Below, piece by piece: positions 45,801-54,066 of a stretch of 64,000 nt of DNA (position 1 is its first letter; the number at the start of each line of letters is the position of its first letter). Location of the stretch: positions 1,178,001 through 1,242,000 of the forward strand of contig NZ_CP124855.1 of NCBI RefSeq assembly GCF_030012525.1. Reading direction: 5' to 3'. Both the position numbers and the translations under genes were made by a program. This DNA comes from Chryseobacterium gotjawalense. Its GTDB lineage: Bacteria > Bacteroidota > Bacteroidia > Flavobacteriales > Weeksellaceae. The notes beneath the pieces are model-generated. The model made no database searches and was not told the origin of the DNA. It saw only the letters and a program-made list of their open reading frames with translations.

Positions 45801-46415
45801 AGAGACCATCAGCCCATTTACTCCGCCCACTACTACATTTTTGTATAAATAAACAACGGAACCATTCGCAGATTTAGGAACCAAATCGGTATAACCAAAA
45901 AATATCTGTGCCAGATTTAACTCTTGGGCTCTATTAGCTTTGAAAATCTTATTATAGTCTGCAGAAGGTAAGGCAGCGAAAGAATTGTAACCTGTAACCC
46001 CACTGAAGGTGCGATCTGTGTAAACCGCTGTATTTTTGAGATTTTCTAATTCGGGATCATCTGTAAAAACCAATCGGCCATTGCTACCCATGACCACTTT
46101 GGAATACGTTTTTCCATAAAAACTAAAATTAAATCCGATCGGAAATGCTTCACTGAATTTATCTGCACCGGAAGAAGGAAAATTTATTGGTAGCGATCCT
46201 GTAGAAAGCCCAAAATCAGTAGGTAACGCGCTGCTCATCACATAATCCCCTGTAGAACTCGCAACCGCATCCACTTTAAAATTAAATTTTTCGCCGGCAC
46301 AAAAATATTGTTCGTTCTGGTAGATTTCGCTCGTGGCCGGATTATAGAGCTGAACAGACTGTCCATATCCGAGCGCGAGTAAAAAGGTAAAGACTAGAAA
46401 ATAAAACTTCTTCAT
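42870..46415 (-). CDS. Large T9SS type B (gliding-associated C-terminal) surface protein
   Basis: An 1181-residue exported protein with a signal peptide (MKKFYFLVFTFLLALGYGQ), a domain reading like surface-protein beta-sandwich repeats (several Ig-like modules with motifs such as VTYHDPSGAQVGA and SVVLTNANGCSYTHNF), and a C-terminal type B sorting domain (TFTPNADGINDVWKIENLAK ... TSTYWYVISWYD ... QGWILMKN) used by the type IX secretion system and linked to gliding/surface display. No enzyme domain is visible. The upstream TTG at 46433 is ruled out by the promoter inside it; ATG at 46415 gives a clean signal peptide. Confidence 0.85.
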   Translation of the reverse strand: MKKFYFLVFTFLLALGYGQSVQLYNPATSEIYQNEQYFCAGEKFNFKVDAVASSTGDYVMSSALPTDFGLSTGSLPINFPSSGADKFSEAFPIGFNFSFYGKTYSKVVMGSNGRLVFTDDPELENLKNTAVYTDRTFSGVTGYNSFAALPSADYNKIFKANRAQELNLAQIFFGYTDLVPKSANGSVVYLYKNVVVGGVNGLMVSFQNQIRTNGTGGISSTGYYSYILLLEDGRIVIYVNNKSEITYNAILGIQNDDAIKFKVPTHSISGENYNNGPWKSEGKAWLFTPNQNLTPVFKWFQNATLLGETTNTLLNFSPNDGDILKVEVTYHDPSGAQVGAMVSDQVIFKKIAKPMISYNAGAACVSGVSMTVPNDPDLNFEWYRVGNATALGTGNSYYATQNGSYFVRATRKTLPICSVDSDSVPVNLNSTIPPFNPNNVSLKYCDNTGATSKIINLYDYYPPGSNYTLQFIDGVTPVADPTNFIIYANTTRTVGIYANDPVSDCTVLRNFDLRFDSLPVAANNLTKRFCFGETSVDISQYLQDLAGSNFSVFDYQYSSDGINYSINSIINPRQFPKVWVKIVPKNVSTGSCNTISTLIFTEDAKVIANAPTTQLAPQCSSSFSPFNLNSLKPEINSGNVTVTYHNTLNGAIYDNDLFLNDSAVGSKTVYVRVVDNVTGCVSPDHPSASLLVYAKPTLLLTSIPKSNCQGNTIFNLKQNVSDLVTVAAPITVTLEYHAPNGDLLVGSQITAYDESVYGPNPYIKVIYNTTCSDSVSFSLSYNLKPVAITSSILLCAETTYSLQDFKNKAISNPVNYTFTDLSGSPLPASFNLSVLPKSVDFFIKDNATGCVSDHQTVTFVKGGSSVLMQSEADYILCDIDFDGKTAFNLDSKKAEFTNSSATFEYFKDSGFTQNISSGYTNETPFAQTVYVRITVAGFCPSTAKINLKVNTPTKSMSLLNKYMICFGETILVDAGSENVMYKWSTGETTRTVNFSKTGNYSVVLTNANGCSYTHNFTISDENQPKIQVVNQTNNSIEVIAEGGAKPYQYYFNGVAQSSNILQNPAASSYVIQVKSAAGCLGPPKTVYFIKINNTFTPNADGINDVWKIENLAKMQEVSILIVDRNGTKVFESTNPTKTEWDGKANGRTLPTSTYWYVISWYDAVTQKAEQRQGWILMKNRN

Positions 46416-46430
46416 CAAATCAATTTTTGC

Positions 46431-46458
46431 CAAAAATACGTTATTTATTAAAACACAA
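46431..46458 (-). promoter_or_regulatory. Promoter of the T9SS type B gene
   Basis: Minus strand: TTG at 46456-46458, 17-base spacer, exact -7 element TATTTTTG at 46431-46438. It lies back to back with the permease promoter. Confidence 0.55.
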
Positions 46459-46515
46459 TATTCACCTATTTTCGTATAAAAGTGTTGAAAAATTATGTTT
46501 TTTAAAATTTTCTGT

Positions 46516-46523
46516 TACATTTG
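46516..46523 (+). promoter_or_regulatory. -7 promoter element (TACATTTG) of the permease operon
   Basis: Exact TAnnTTTG, 19 bases before the ATG at 46543. Confidence 0.45.
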
Positions 46524-46542
46524 TGTAAATTAAATTTTTAAG

Positions 46543-48231
46543 ATGAACCAACTTTTCAGAAGAAAACAATACAGTGCAAGTGATAAACCCTCAGGTTTGG
46601 TGCGCGTTTTAGGCGTTTGGGATATTGTTTTTTTCGGTATTGCTGCCATTATTGGTGCCGGAAGCTTCAGTTCTTTGGGGGAAGCCGTATTTCGTGGCGG
46701 TCCCGGCGTCATTGTTTTATATATTATTTGTGGCTTTGCCTGCGGTTTTACAGCCCTTTGTTACGCGGAATTCGCAAGTAGAATTCCCACCGCAGGATCC
46801 GCCTATACTTATGCTTATGCAAGTTTCGGCGAACTCATTGCCTGGATTATAGGTTGGGCTTTGATCATGGAATATTCGTTCGGAAACATTTATGTCGCAT
46901 TCTCCTGGTCCGATTATTTCACCAGTTTTATGGGCAGGATCGGTGTTTTTATTCCCGAATATTTAACCTGTAGTTATCCTGAAGCACATAAAGCGTTTTT
47001 GAAAGGTTCCCAAAATTTAGAATTAATTAATGCCTGGAAAAATGCTCCCTTAATCGGAAATTTAAAAATAATTTTTGATGCTCCCGCACTGGTCATCAAT
47101 GGATTAATCACCTGGCTCGTGTATGTTGGGATCAAAGAATCAAAAAACTTCAACAACATTTTTGTCATTTTAAAATTATTCATCATCCTTCTGGTTATTG
47201 CAGTCGGAATCGGATATATGAATACCGATAACTGGTTTCCAAAAAGTATAATCACGGGTGAACATTCATTTATGCCGAATGGTTTTGCCGGAGTAATGAG
47301 TGCGGTTTCCGGAGTATTCTTTGCTTATATCGGCTTTGATGCCTTAAGTGTCCTGTCCGAAGAAACCAAAGATCCACAGAAAAATCTCCCGCGGGGAATG
47401 ATTATTTCGTTGATTTTATGTACCATAATTTATATTATTTTAACCTTGGTTCTTACCGGAATGGTTGATTATAGAAAATTTGATGGTATCGGGGATCCAC
47501 TGGCTTTCATTTTCGAAAAGACAAATGCCAATGTCGCCTGGATGGAATTCGTAGTTTCTCTGGGAGCAATCGTCGCCATCACCACCGTATTACTTGTTTT
47601 TCAGATGGGACAGCCAAGAATTTGGTATGCCATGAGTCGAGATGGTTTGATGCCAAAAAAATTCATGGAAATTCATCCGAAACACAAAACTCCTTCTTTC
47701 GCGACAATTATTACCGGAATCGTGGTCGGAATCCCTATTTTATTTACAGACAAGTCCTTCATCCTGGACTTTACAAGCATTGGAACCATTTTCGCTTTCG
47801 TACTCGTTTGCGGTGGCGTGTTGTTACTGCCTTCAAAGAAAAAAATACCCGGCAGATTTCACATGCCCTATATCAATTCTAAAATTATATTCCCCATCAT
47901 ATTCCTGGGAGGATTAACGTTTTTCTACTTTTGGCAGCCTTCATTTTTTCATACGATTATGGATTGGAAAGATCCGAATGAAAGTGAATTTAGAATCTCG
48001 ATGTTCTTCTTCCTGATCATCAATTTGGGACTTTGTGTTTTAGCTTTTGTGAAAAACCTATCACTTATCCCATTAATGGGTTTAAGTTCATGTCTGTATT
48101 TGCTAACCGGAATGACGCATAACAATTGGTTCTGGTTTCTGGTCTGGTTCGCCATTGGCCTTATAATCTATTTCTCATATGGTTACAGAAACAGCAAATT
48201 ACAAAAAGAATTAAATGGCGATTTAGATTAA
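46543..48231 (+). CDS. APC-family amino acid permease (cationic amino acid transporter-like)
   Basis: A 562-residue inner-membrane transporter with about 12-14 hydrophobic segments. The first helix shows GIAAIIGAGSFSSLG, the APC motif (GxG-like) for substrate binding; IPTAGSAYTYAYASFGELIAW follows. It resembles the cationic amino acid transporter (CAT/YfnA) branch that exchanges or imports amino acids with protons. The exact substrate is not determined by the sequence. It is followed 4 bases later by a DUF962 gene in one unit. Confidence 0.85.
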   Translation: MNQLFRRKQYSASDKPSGLVRVLGVWDIVFFGIAAIIGAGSFSSLGEAVFRGGPGVIVLYIICGFACGFTALCYAEFASRIPTAGSAYTYAYASFGELIAWIIGWALIMEYSFGNIYVAFSWSDYFTSFMGRIGVFIPEYLTCSYPEAHKAFLKGSQNLELINAWKNAPLIGNLKIIFDAPALVINGLITWLVYVGIKESKNFNNIFVILKLFIILLVIAVGIGYMNTDNWFPKSIITGEHSFMPNGFAGVMSAVSGVFFAYIGFDALSVLSEETKDPQKNLPRGMIISLILCTIIYIILTLVLTGMVDYRKFDGIGDPLAFIFEKTNANVAWMEFVVSLGAIVAITTVLLVFQMGQPRIWYAMSRDGLMPKKFMEIHPKHKTPSFATIITGIVVGIPILFTDKSFILDFTSIGTIFAFVLVCGGVLLLPSKKKIPGRFHMPYINSKIIFPIIFLGGLTFFYFWQPSFFHTIMDWKDPNESEFRISMFFFLIINLGLCVLAFVKNLSLIPLMGLSSCLYLLTGMTHNNWFWFLVWFAIGLIIYFSYGYRNSKLQKELNGDLD

Positions 48232-48235
48232 AATT

Positions 48236-48547
48236 ATGGAGAACAGAATTAAAAATTTCAAGGACTTTTACGACTTTTATCTCACGGAGCATTCCAATAA
48301 ATGGACGAGGATTTTCCATTTCGTGGGAACACTTTTAATATTTGTGGTTATTTTTTATGTTATCCGATCGGGAAAAGAAAGATTTCTGTGGTATATTCCT
48401 ATATTTGGATATGGATTTGCCTGGTTCAGCCACGCGGTATTCGAAAAGAACAAACCGGCCACCTTCAGATATCCTTTGTGGAGTTTGATAGCTGATTTCA
48501 AAATGTTCTTTGATCTGATAATGGGCAAGCAGAAGTTCAGACCTTAA
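48236..48547 (+). CDS. DUF962 (Mpo1-like) membrane protein
   Basis: A 103-residue membrane protein with the DUF962/Mpo1 pattern: FYDFYLTEHSNKWTRIFHFVG and HAVFEKNKPATFRYPLWSL with two hydrophobic spans (about residues 28-44 and 48-66). The yeast relative Mpo1 is a dioxygenase that shortens 2-hydroxy fatty acids; conserved histidines (H19, H28, H65) fit a metal site. The bacterial role is unproven. Ends at a strong terminator. Confidence 0.82.
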   Translation: MENRIKNFKDFYDFYLTEHSNKWTRIFHFVGTLLIFVVIFYVIRSGKERFLWYIPIFGYGFAWFSHAVFEKNKPATFRYPLWSLIADFKMFFDLIMGKQKFRP

Positions 48548-48585
48548 TTTTTTTTTCTAAAATAATTCTACAATAATTCATAAAA

Positions 48586-48615
48586 AAATCCGGAAACATT
48601 GCTGCTTCCGGATTT
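48586..48615. terminator. Convergent terminator between DUF962 and the GT35 gene
   Basis: AAATCCGGAA and TTCCGGATTT form a 10-bp perfect stem with a 10-base loop, with A- and T-rich flanks. Confidence 0.8.
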
Positions 48616-48633
48616 CTTTTTATTTTAACAAGT

Positions 48634-50292
48634 TTATTTAATGTAAATCTGCTTATAATATTCATCGGCCATTCGGTCAGAATTAAAGGCAATTTTAACA
48701 TCATCCATTGCGGTTTGCTGCACTTTTCTCCACTCCGCCGGCCGGTCGTAATACATGGGAATAATTTCGTTTTCTAAAATTTCGTATAATTTCCCGAGGT
48801 CGTAATTATCCTGATCGTAAACGCTCATATTTTCGTAATCTGCTTTTGGAACTACAAAAGAGTTCTCGCCATGTTTTGCAAACTCAGGAATCCAGCCATC
48901 ATCGGTGGACAGGTTTACGGAGCCGTTCATCGCAGCGCTCATTCCAGAGGTTCCGGATGCTTCCCTCGGTACGCGCGGATTATTTAACCAAAGATCCGAT
49001 CCCTGCTTCATCGATTTACTCAATGCTAATTCATAACCGGTAAGCACCGCCATGTTTTTGTAATTCTTGCTCTCTTCTACTAAACCATTAAAAGTAGAAA
49101 TCGCTGAATAATCCATTGGGTAAGGCTTTCCTGCCCAAATAATCTGTACCGGATATTTCGGATTATTTAATAATTTTTCAAACCGTTCTTTATCGTGAAG
49201 TAATAAATCCGCTCTTTTATAACCGGCGAATCTTCGGGCCCAAACAATGGTGAATACATTTGAATCAAATAAATTTCCAGTTTGATCTGCCACAATTTTG
49301 AATAATCTTTTCTTTAAATGTTTCTTCCTGAAATCAAACATCGTCGAATCATCTTCATCTTTCGACTGATATAAAGGTTTATCTGCCCAGTATTTATATT
49401 CCTGCGCATTGGTAATCGCTTTGATTTCGCAAATTTTAGAATATTTGCTCCACATTGCCCGCGACACTACGCCGTGCAACTGGGAAACTCCATTGGCAAT
49501 TCTCGCCATGCGCAGCGCACAGAGAGAATGGTTAAAACGGTCATCTTCAACACCTTCAATCGTTTTCACTTCGTCAATCGATAATCCCGAAAAATACGAC
49601 ATATCATGGCACATAAAAATATTGTGCTTCTCGTTTCCGGCTTCTTCAGGCGTATGGGTGGTAAATACCAGTTTCTCTTTCACTTTTTCCAAATCGCCGC
49701 CGAATTTTTTCAACAGATAAAATGCTGCCGGGAGACCGTGCGCTTCATTCAAATGATAAACATCCCGTTCGAAATTCATCATGTCCAACAACTTTGCTCC
49801 CCCTTTTCCCAACAGAATATACTGCGCGAGTTTGGTCGATTCATTGGCATCATACAAGCGGTGACAGATGGTTTTTGAAACATGGTCATTTTCAGGAACA
49901 TCCGTGGAAAGAAAAAACATCGGAGCTGTATGGAAAATTTCAGGTGCCAAATAATACACTTTTACCCAAACAGGAGCAGAATGAATTTCGATCTGATACA
50001 TGATTCCCGTATCCTGCAAAAACGAATACATTTTCCGGGTCCAGGTTGGCTGCAAGGTCTGGTCATGATTTCTGGCCTGATCGTAATAACCGAACTTCCA
50101 TAAAATACCGATTCCTACGATATCCTGCTTCAAATTATAAGCGCTTTTCATATGAGAACCGGCTAAAAACCCAAGGCCTCCGGAATATATTTTTAACGCC
50201 TGATCAATGGCAAATTCCATTGAAAAGTAAGCCACTTTTTGTGCGTAATCGGGGTTGATGCTGTACGGCATCGAAAAGTTTTTAAAGTCCAT
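48634..50292 (-). CDS. GT35 alpha-glucan phosphorylase-like protein (PLP lysine missing)
   Basis: A 552-residue protein of the glycogen/alpha-glucan phosphorylase family, short type: YFSMEFAIDQALKIYSGGLG, FTTHTPEEAGNEKHN, the Mg/nucleotide-like WARRFAGYKRADLLL and PREASGTSGM. In known phosphorylases the segment after EASGT carries the lysine that binds pyridoxal phosphate (GNMKFxLNG, or SGMKAAxNG in the short group); here the position is serine 452 (SGMSAAMNGSV). So PLP-dependent phosphorolysis is doubtful, or the family branch uses something else. Neighbouring genes are unrelated; the lipoprotein alpha-amylase is 4 kb away. Confidence 0.8.
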   Translation of the reverse strand: MDFKNFSMPYSINPDYAQKVAYFSMEFAIDQALKIYSGGLGFLAGSHMKSAYNLKQDIVGIGILWKFGYYDQARNHDQTLQPTWTRKMYSFLQDTGIMYQIEIHSAPVWVKVYYLAPEIFHTAPMFFLSTDVPENDHVSKTICHRLYDANESTKLAQYILLGKGGAKLLDMMNFERDVYHLNEAHGLPAAFYLLKKFGGDLEKVKEKLVFTTHTPEEAGNEKHNIFMCHDMSYFSGLSIDEVKTIEGVEDDRFNHSLCALRMARIANGVSQLHGVVSRAMWSKYSKICEIKAITNAQEYKYWADKPLYQSKDEDDSTMFDFRKKHLKKRLFKIVADQTGNLFDSNVFTIVWARRFAGYKRADLLLHDKERFEKLLNNPKYPVQIIWAGKPYPMDYSAISTFNGLVEESKNYKNMAVLTGYELALSKSMKQGSDLWLNNPRVPREASGTSGMSAAMNGSVNLSTDDGWIPEFAKHGENSFVVPKADYENMSVYDQDNYDLGKLYEILENEIIPMYYDRPAEWRKVQQTAMDDVKIAFNSDRMADEYYKQIYIK

Positions 50293-50317
50293 CTTAATAT
50301 TTTAAAAAAGTCGATTA

Positions 50318-50325
50318 CAAATGTA
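50318..50325 (-). promoter_or_regulatory. -7 promoter element (TACATTTG) of the GT35 gene
   Basis: Exact TAnnTTTG on the minus strand, 25 bases before the ATG at 50292. Confidence 0.4.
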
Positions 50326-50384
50326 TTGATTAAAACTTTTAAATATTAAAAATATCCTTGCATTTTTTGAATAGCTGTTACTTA

Positions 50385-51221
50385 TCACAGTTTATTCATT
50401 ATTTTAGGAATAATATTATCATAGCCATACAGCAAAATTCCTACTGCGGTGATCAATAAAATCGCAAATATGATGTAGATTACTGAAAATAAATAACTGA
50501 GAAACAGAGACCAACATGCCCGTAAAAAAACATACCATTTCCCGCGGCTGTTAAAAAGCTGAATAAGTGAAAAAGTAACAAAAGCCCAACAAAGCACGAA
50601 AAACAGAAAATTAAAATTCCCTGCAAAATGACTGAGAAAAATAAACGGAACATAAAAAGTTAGGCACTGTCCAGCAAGAAAAAGAAGGATAACCAGCCAT
50701 TCAGGATAATTATACCGATACTTTCTGAAACCCAAAAAGAAAGCGAGCGCCGCAATGGGAAGCATCAGCAAAATGGTAAAAGCCAGATGTCCGCCCAGCC
50801 ACTCGAAAATATGCTCAAAATAAGCGATAAGACCTTTAAAATCAATATAGTTGGCGATTTCTGTTTTTGATAAATTTGTCGTCAGTGTATGATCACTTTT
50901 TGCTTCCGTTTTATGTTTCAAAAAAAACTGAATCAGCGCGCAGACCGAACCCATTACCAAAACAAAAAGCAGCGGCGGAAAGTGCTGTTTTCGCCTGCCA
51001 TCGAGATATTCGCGCAACATGTGGCCGGGTCTTGTAAAAAGTTCCTTTATGGTGAAAACAATTCCGCTGTGTACATGCAAAATACCGTGCTGAACTTCAT
51101 GCAGAAGAAAGTGAAAATTAATCCGGTGCGTATCACTTTTTTGGCCACACGCGTGACAGTATTTTTGATTCAAAAGCAAATGTTGACTGCAATTTTTGCA
51201 ACGGTTCTCAAGGCCAATCAT
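50385..51221 (-). CDS. DUF3667 membrane protein with zinc ribbon
   Basis: A 278-residue integral membrane protein with a zinc ribbon at the start (CKNCSQ...YCHACGQ, two CxxC pairs) and five hydrophobic spans, typical of DUF3667, a Bacteroidota family without known activity. The TTG start at 51257 is rejected because an exact -7 element (51236-51243) lies in between. Function unknown. Confidence 0.8.
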   Translation of the reverse strand: MIGLENRCKNCSQHLLLNQKYCHACGQKSDTHRINFHFLLHEVQHGILHVHSGIVFTIKELFTRPGHMLREYLDGRRKQHFPPLLFVLVMGSVCALIQFFLKHKTEAKSDHTLTTNLSKTEIANYIDFKGLIAYFEHIFEWLGGHLAFTILLMLPIAALAFFLGFRKYRYNYPEWLVILLFLAGQCLTFYVPFIFLSHFAGNFNFLFFVLCWAFVTFSLIQLFNSRGKWYVFLRACWSLFLSYLFSVIYIIFAILLITAVGILLYGYDNIIPKIMNKL

Positions 51222-51235
51222 GATTTTGTTTTTAT

Positions 51236-51243
51236 CAAAATTA
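51236..51243 (-). promoter_or_regulatory. -7 promoter element (TAATTTTG) of the DUF3667 gene
   Basis: Exact TAnnTTTG on the minus strand, 14 bases before the ATG at 51221; it decides the start. Confidence 0.4.
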
Positions 51244-51408
51244 CAACTTTCAGGCAAAATAAATAATATTTTAAAGAGAAAATCAACTGTAGCAAGAAAG
51301 ACTTTTCAAGCTGGTAATTATCTAGATATCAAAATATTAAATTTATAAAAAAATAATATTCTGAAACGCATTTTATAAAAAAAGCATCTCCTGTCTTTTA
51401 CTTTTCAC

Positions 51409-51416
51409 TAAATTTG
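51409..51416 (+). promoter_or_regulatory. -7 promoter element (TAAATTTG) of the DUF1572 gene
   Basis: Exact TAnnTTTG, 32 bases before the ATG at 51449. Confidence 0.4.
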
Positions 51417-51448
51417 ATCGTTCCAATTTTTATTAAAAAAGATTTAAA

Positions 51449-52039
51449 ATGAAAGAGCTTTTCATCAAACGTTTTCAATATTATAAAGAACTTGCCGAAA
51501 AAACTTTCGATCAGGTTTCTGAGGAACAGCTGTTTTGGAAATACAATGAAGAAAGTAATTCTATCGCCACTTTAGCAAAACACCTTTCGGGAAATATGCT
51601 TTCGCGCTGGACTGATTTCCGTACCGAAGACGGCGAAAAACCGAACCGCAACCGCGACGCCGAATTTGAAAATGACATTAATTCCAAAGCAGAAATGCTG
51701 ACGGTCTGGGAAAAAGGATGGACTGTTTTTTTCGGTGCTTTGAACCAGATTAAAGAAGAAAACTGGAATGATACCATCCTCATCCGTGGTGAACAACTCA
51801 GCATTCTGGATGCCGTTCTACGACAGTTCGCCCATCATCCTTACCACATCGGGCAAATCGTTTATCTCGGAAAAATGTTGACAAACACAAACTGGAAAAC
51901 CCTGTCCATCGCAAAAAATGAGTCTGAAAAATTTAATTCAGAAAAATTAAAAAGTCTTGATTCACCGGAAATTCAGGAAAATTCTTCACCGGTTTGTTTC
52001 GCAAAAAGCGATGAAATTCGGGACGATTATAAGATCTGA
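51449..52039 (+). CDS. DUF1572/DinB-like protein
   Basis: A 196-residue four-helix-bundle protein of the DinB/DUF1572 type. Histidines in IATLAKHLSGN and QFAHHPYHIGQ form the usual three-histidine metal site of the fold (thiol-dependent or metal-dependent enzymes). The substrate is unknown; the C-terminal 30 residues are polar. Single gene with its own promoter. Confidence 0.8.
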   Translation: MKELFIKRFQYYKELAEKTFDQVSEEQLFWKYNEESNSIATLAKHLSGNMLSRWTDFRTEDGEKPNRNRDAEFENDINSKAEMLTVWEKGWTVFFGALNQIKEENWNDTILIRGEQLSILDAVLRQFAHHPYHIGQIVYLGKMLTNTNWKTLSIAKNESEKFNSEKLKSLDSPEIQENSSPVCFAKSDEIRDDYKI

Positions 52040-52135
52040 AAACGCTGACATAAATCACTTGTGATAAAAGTCAGCACCTTTTTATAAAACATTCCAGAAG
52101 GTTGTGACTAATTTTACACCATCAAACTAAAACAC

Positions 52136-52717
52136 ATGAAAACAAATGGTGGAATACATAATCTGGAGCAGGTTTTACTGGATTTAAAAACCAAGAAACA
52201 TTTAAGTTTCGACGATGTCTGCGACTTGTTGTTTACGTTTCAGTTCAAAGATTTCGACGAATTATTTCAAATTTCTCCTTTAGAAGTTCCGAACGAAACC
52301 CTGATGCGAATTCCGGTTTATCATGATGAATTTGTGGCTTCGCTAAAGATCTGGGGAATTAATAATTATTCTGCAATCCGAGACCATTCCAATTACGACG
52401 CAAAAATCAAAGTTTTAAAAGGAAGCTTAACCGAAGCCAGTTATCGTGAAAATTCAAACTTTATCGAATATGACTCGAAAACAACTGCCAGAGTTGGTGA
52501 TGTTTTGGTAGAAGAACAAACCGACATCAATTCTATCATTAATAATTCGGAAGGCATTTCGGTGAGTCTTCATATTTACAGAACTCCGAAATTATGGGTG
52601 GAAGGCGTCAGAATTTTTGACACTGAAAACCGAAAAATCGCCTACCTCTCCAGTGAAGCGAAATCCTGCTCCTGGAATTTACCGCAAAATCATTACAAAA
52701 AAATCATTCAAATATAA
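52136..52717 (+). CDS. Cysteine dioxygenase-like cupin (one metal histidine replaced)
   Basis: A 193-residue protein resembling type I cysteine dioxygenase: SAIRDHSNYDAKIKVLKGSL is the first cupin motif and VSLHIYRTP the second. In CDO iron is held by His86, His88 and His140; the equivalents here are R82, H84 and H146, so one ligand is arginine. Otherwise length and layout agree (SSEAKSCSWNLPQ near the end is also typical). It may be a divergent CDO branch with other activity. Neighbours give no pathway hint. Confidence 0.72.
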   Translation: MKTNGGIHNLEQVLLDLKTKKHLSFDDVCDLLFTFQFKDFDELFQISPLEVPNETLMRIPVYHDEFVASLKIWGINNYSAIRDHSNYDAKIKVLKGSLTEASYRENSNFIEYDSKTTARVGDVLVEEQTDINSIINNSEGISVSLHIYRTPKLWVEGVRIFDTENRKIAYLSSEAKSCSWNLPQNHYKKIIQI

Positions 52718-52798
52718 CATACTAAATTTCATTTCAAATTAAATTTCATTCATTAGAAAATCACAACTTGTTGTGGTTTTTTTGTTCAATTCATTTTA

Positions 52799-52827
52799 TT
52801 GTTGAAAAGGAATAATCTTTAAATTTG
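52799..52827 (+). promoter_or_regulatory. Promoter of the DUF2461 gene
   Basis: TTG at 52799-52801, 18-base spacer, exact -7 element TAAATTTG at 52820-52827. The transcript would start near 52834, which rules out the frame start at 52827. Confidence 0.6.
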
Positions 52828-52886
52828 TGATATCCTTAATTGCAAAAAAAATTCCGGTTAATCTGACCGTTTCAAAAAAAACTAAA

Positions 52887-53543
52887 ATGATAAAAAACGA
52901 AACTTTAAGCTTTCTAAAAACTCTCGAAAGAAACAATAACCGCGTCTGGTTTAATGAAAACAAAGATCAATACGAAAAAGCGAAAGACGATGTGTTATCT
53001 TTTGTTGAAACTTTAATTCAGGAAATTGCTGAATTTGATGAAGAAATTTTGAAAATTGATCCTAAAAAATCTCTGTTTCGAATTTATCGTGACACGCGTT
53101 TTTCTAAAGATAAAACTCCGTATAAAACGCATTTCGGCGTAAGTTTAGGGATGGGAAAAGGCAGTAAAATTTCGGGATATTACCTGCATATCGAACCGGG
53201 CAAATCTTTTCTGGCTGGCGGAGTTTATAATCCGGAACCTGCGATTTTAAAAGAAATCCGAAAGGAAATTTCGGCCAGTGGTGACGATTTTTTAAAGATT
53301 TTAGAACAGAACGATTTCCGGAATAATTTCCGTGGATTAAGTGTAGAAAGCAAATTAAAAAGAGTTCCCACCGGTTTTGAAAAGAACCATCCGATGGCAG
53401 AATATCTGAAACTGAAAAGTTTTACCGTTAGCCATCCGGTTTCTGACGATTCACTTTTTGCCCGGGAGGCAGCCAAAAATTTCGCGGAAATTTTCCGGAG
53501 TATTCAACCGCTGAATAATTTCCTGGAATTGCCTTTCCATTAA
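52887..53543 (+). CDS. DUF2461 (TIGR02453) family protein
   Basis: A 218-residue protein with the DUF2461 signature: LERNNNRVWFNENKDQYEKA at the start, SLFRIYRDTRFSKDKTPYKT and GYYLHIEPGKSFLAGGVYNP. No function is established. The start chosen is ATG at 52887 because the promoter at 52799-52827 overlaps the longer frame's start. Convergent with the thioredoxin-like gene, overlapping it by 4 bases. Confidence 0.85.
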   Translation: MIKNETLSFLKTLERNNNRVWFNENKDQYEKAKDDVLSFVETLIQEIAEFDEEILKIDPKKSLFRIYRDTRFSKDKTPYKTHFGVSLGMGKGSKISGYYLHIEPGKSFLAGGVYNPEPAILKEIRKEISASGDDFLKILEQNDFRNNFRGLSVESKLKRVPTGFEKNHPMAEYLKLKSFTVSHPVSDDSLFAREAAKNFAEIFRSIQPLNNFLELPFH

Positions 53544-54064
53544 AAAGACTTCTGTTTTAAAGAATCAATCGTTGTCTGAATATCCTGATCGTTCGGATGA
53601 ATGGAGTAATACTTGGCAATTTTACCGGTTTGATCAATGATCATAAATCGTGGCACCCAATTCAAATCGATGTAATTATTGAAATTGTTTTTCCAACCTT
53701 CGTCAAACCAATAATTTTCCTGGGAGGTAATTTCATATTTATCCAATCCTCTTTTCCACTGTTCGTGGGAACGGTCCAGCGAAAAATACACAAAGTCTAT
53801 TTCGGGATTTTTTTCTTTTAACTCTTTTGTAGCAGGCAGTGCGAGGATACAGTCGCGACACCAACTCGCCCAGAAATCAATAATTAAGATTCGGCCTTCG
53901 TGTTTTTTCAAAACATCTGAGATGGAAATTTTCTTTCCTTCCAGAGCGGTTATTTTTTGGTTTAAAGCCTCTTCTGAAAATTCGGTTTTGTTAATTTCGG
54001 GAACTTTTTGTGCAAAAAATATCGTTGAAATTAATAATAGAAATAGTTGAATTAGTTTTTTCAT
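53540..54064 (-). CDS. Exported TlpA-like thioredoxin
   Basis: A 174-residue periplasmic protein with a signal peptide (MKKLIQLFLLLISTIFFAQ) and a TlpA-type thioredoxin domain carrying the redox pair C69/C72 in SWCRDC, plus the cis-proline loop WVPRFMIID. It moves electrons or shuffles disulfides outside the cytoplasm. Directly downstream of the lipoprotein alpha-amylase gene with only 2 bases between (54064/54067), so the two share a transcript. Confidence 0.87.
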   Translation of the reverse strand: MKKLIQLFLLLISTIFFAQKVPEINKTEFSEEALNQKITALEGKKISISDVLKKHEGRILIIDFWASWCRDCILALPATKELKEKNPEIDFVYFSLDRSHEQWKRGLDKYEITSQENYWFDEGWKNNFNNYIDLNWVPRFMIIDQTGKIAKYYSIHPNDQDIQTTIDSLKQKSF

Positions 54065-54066
54065 TT

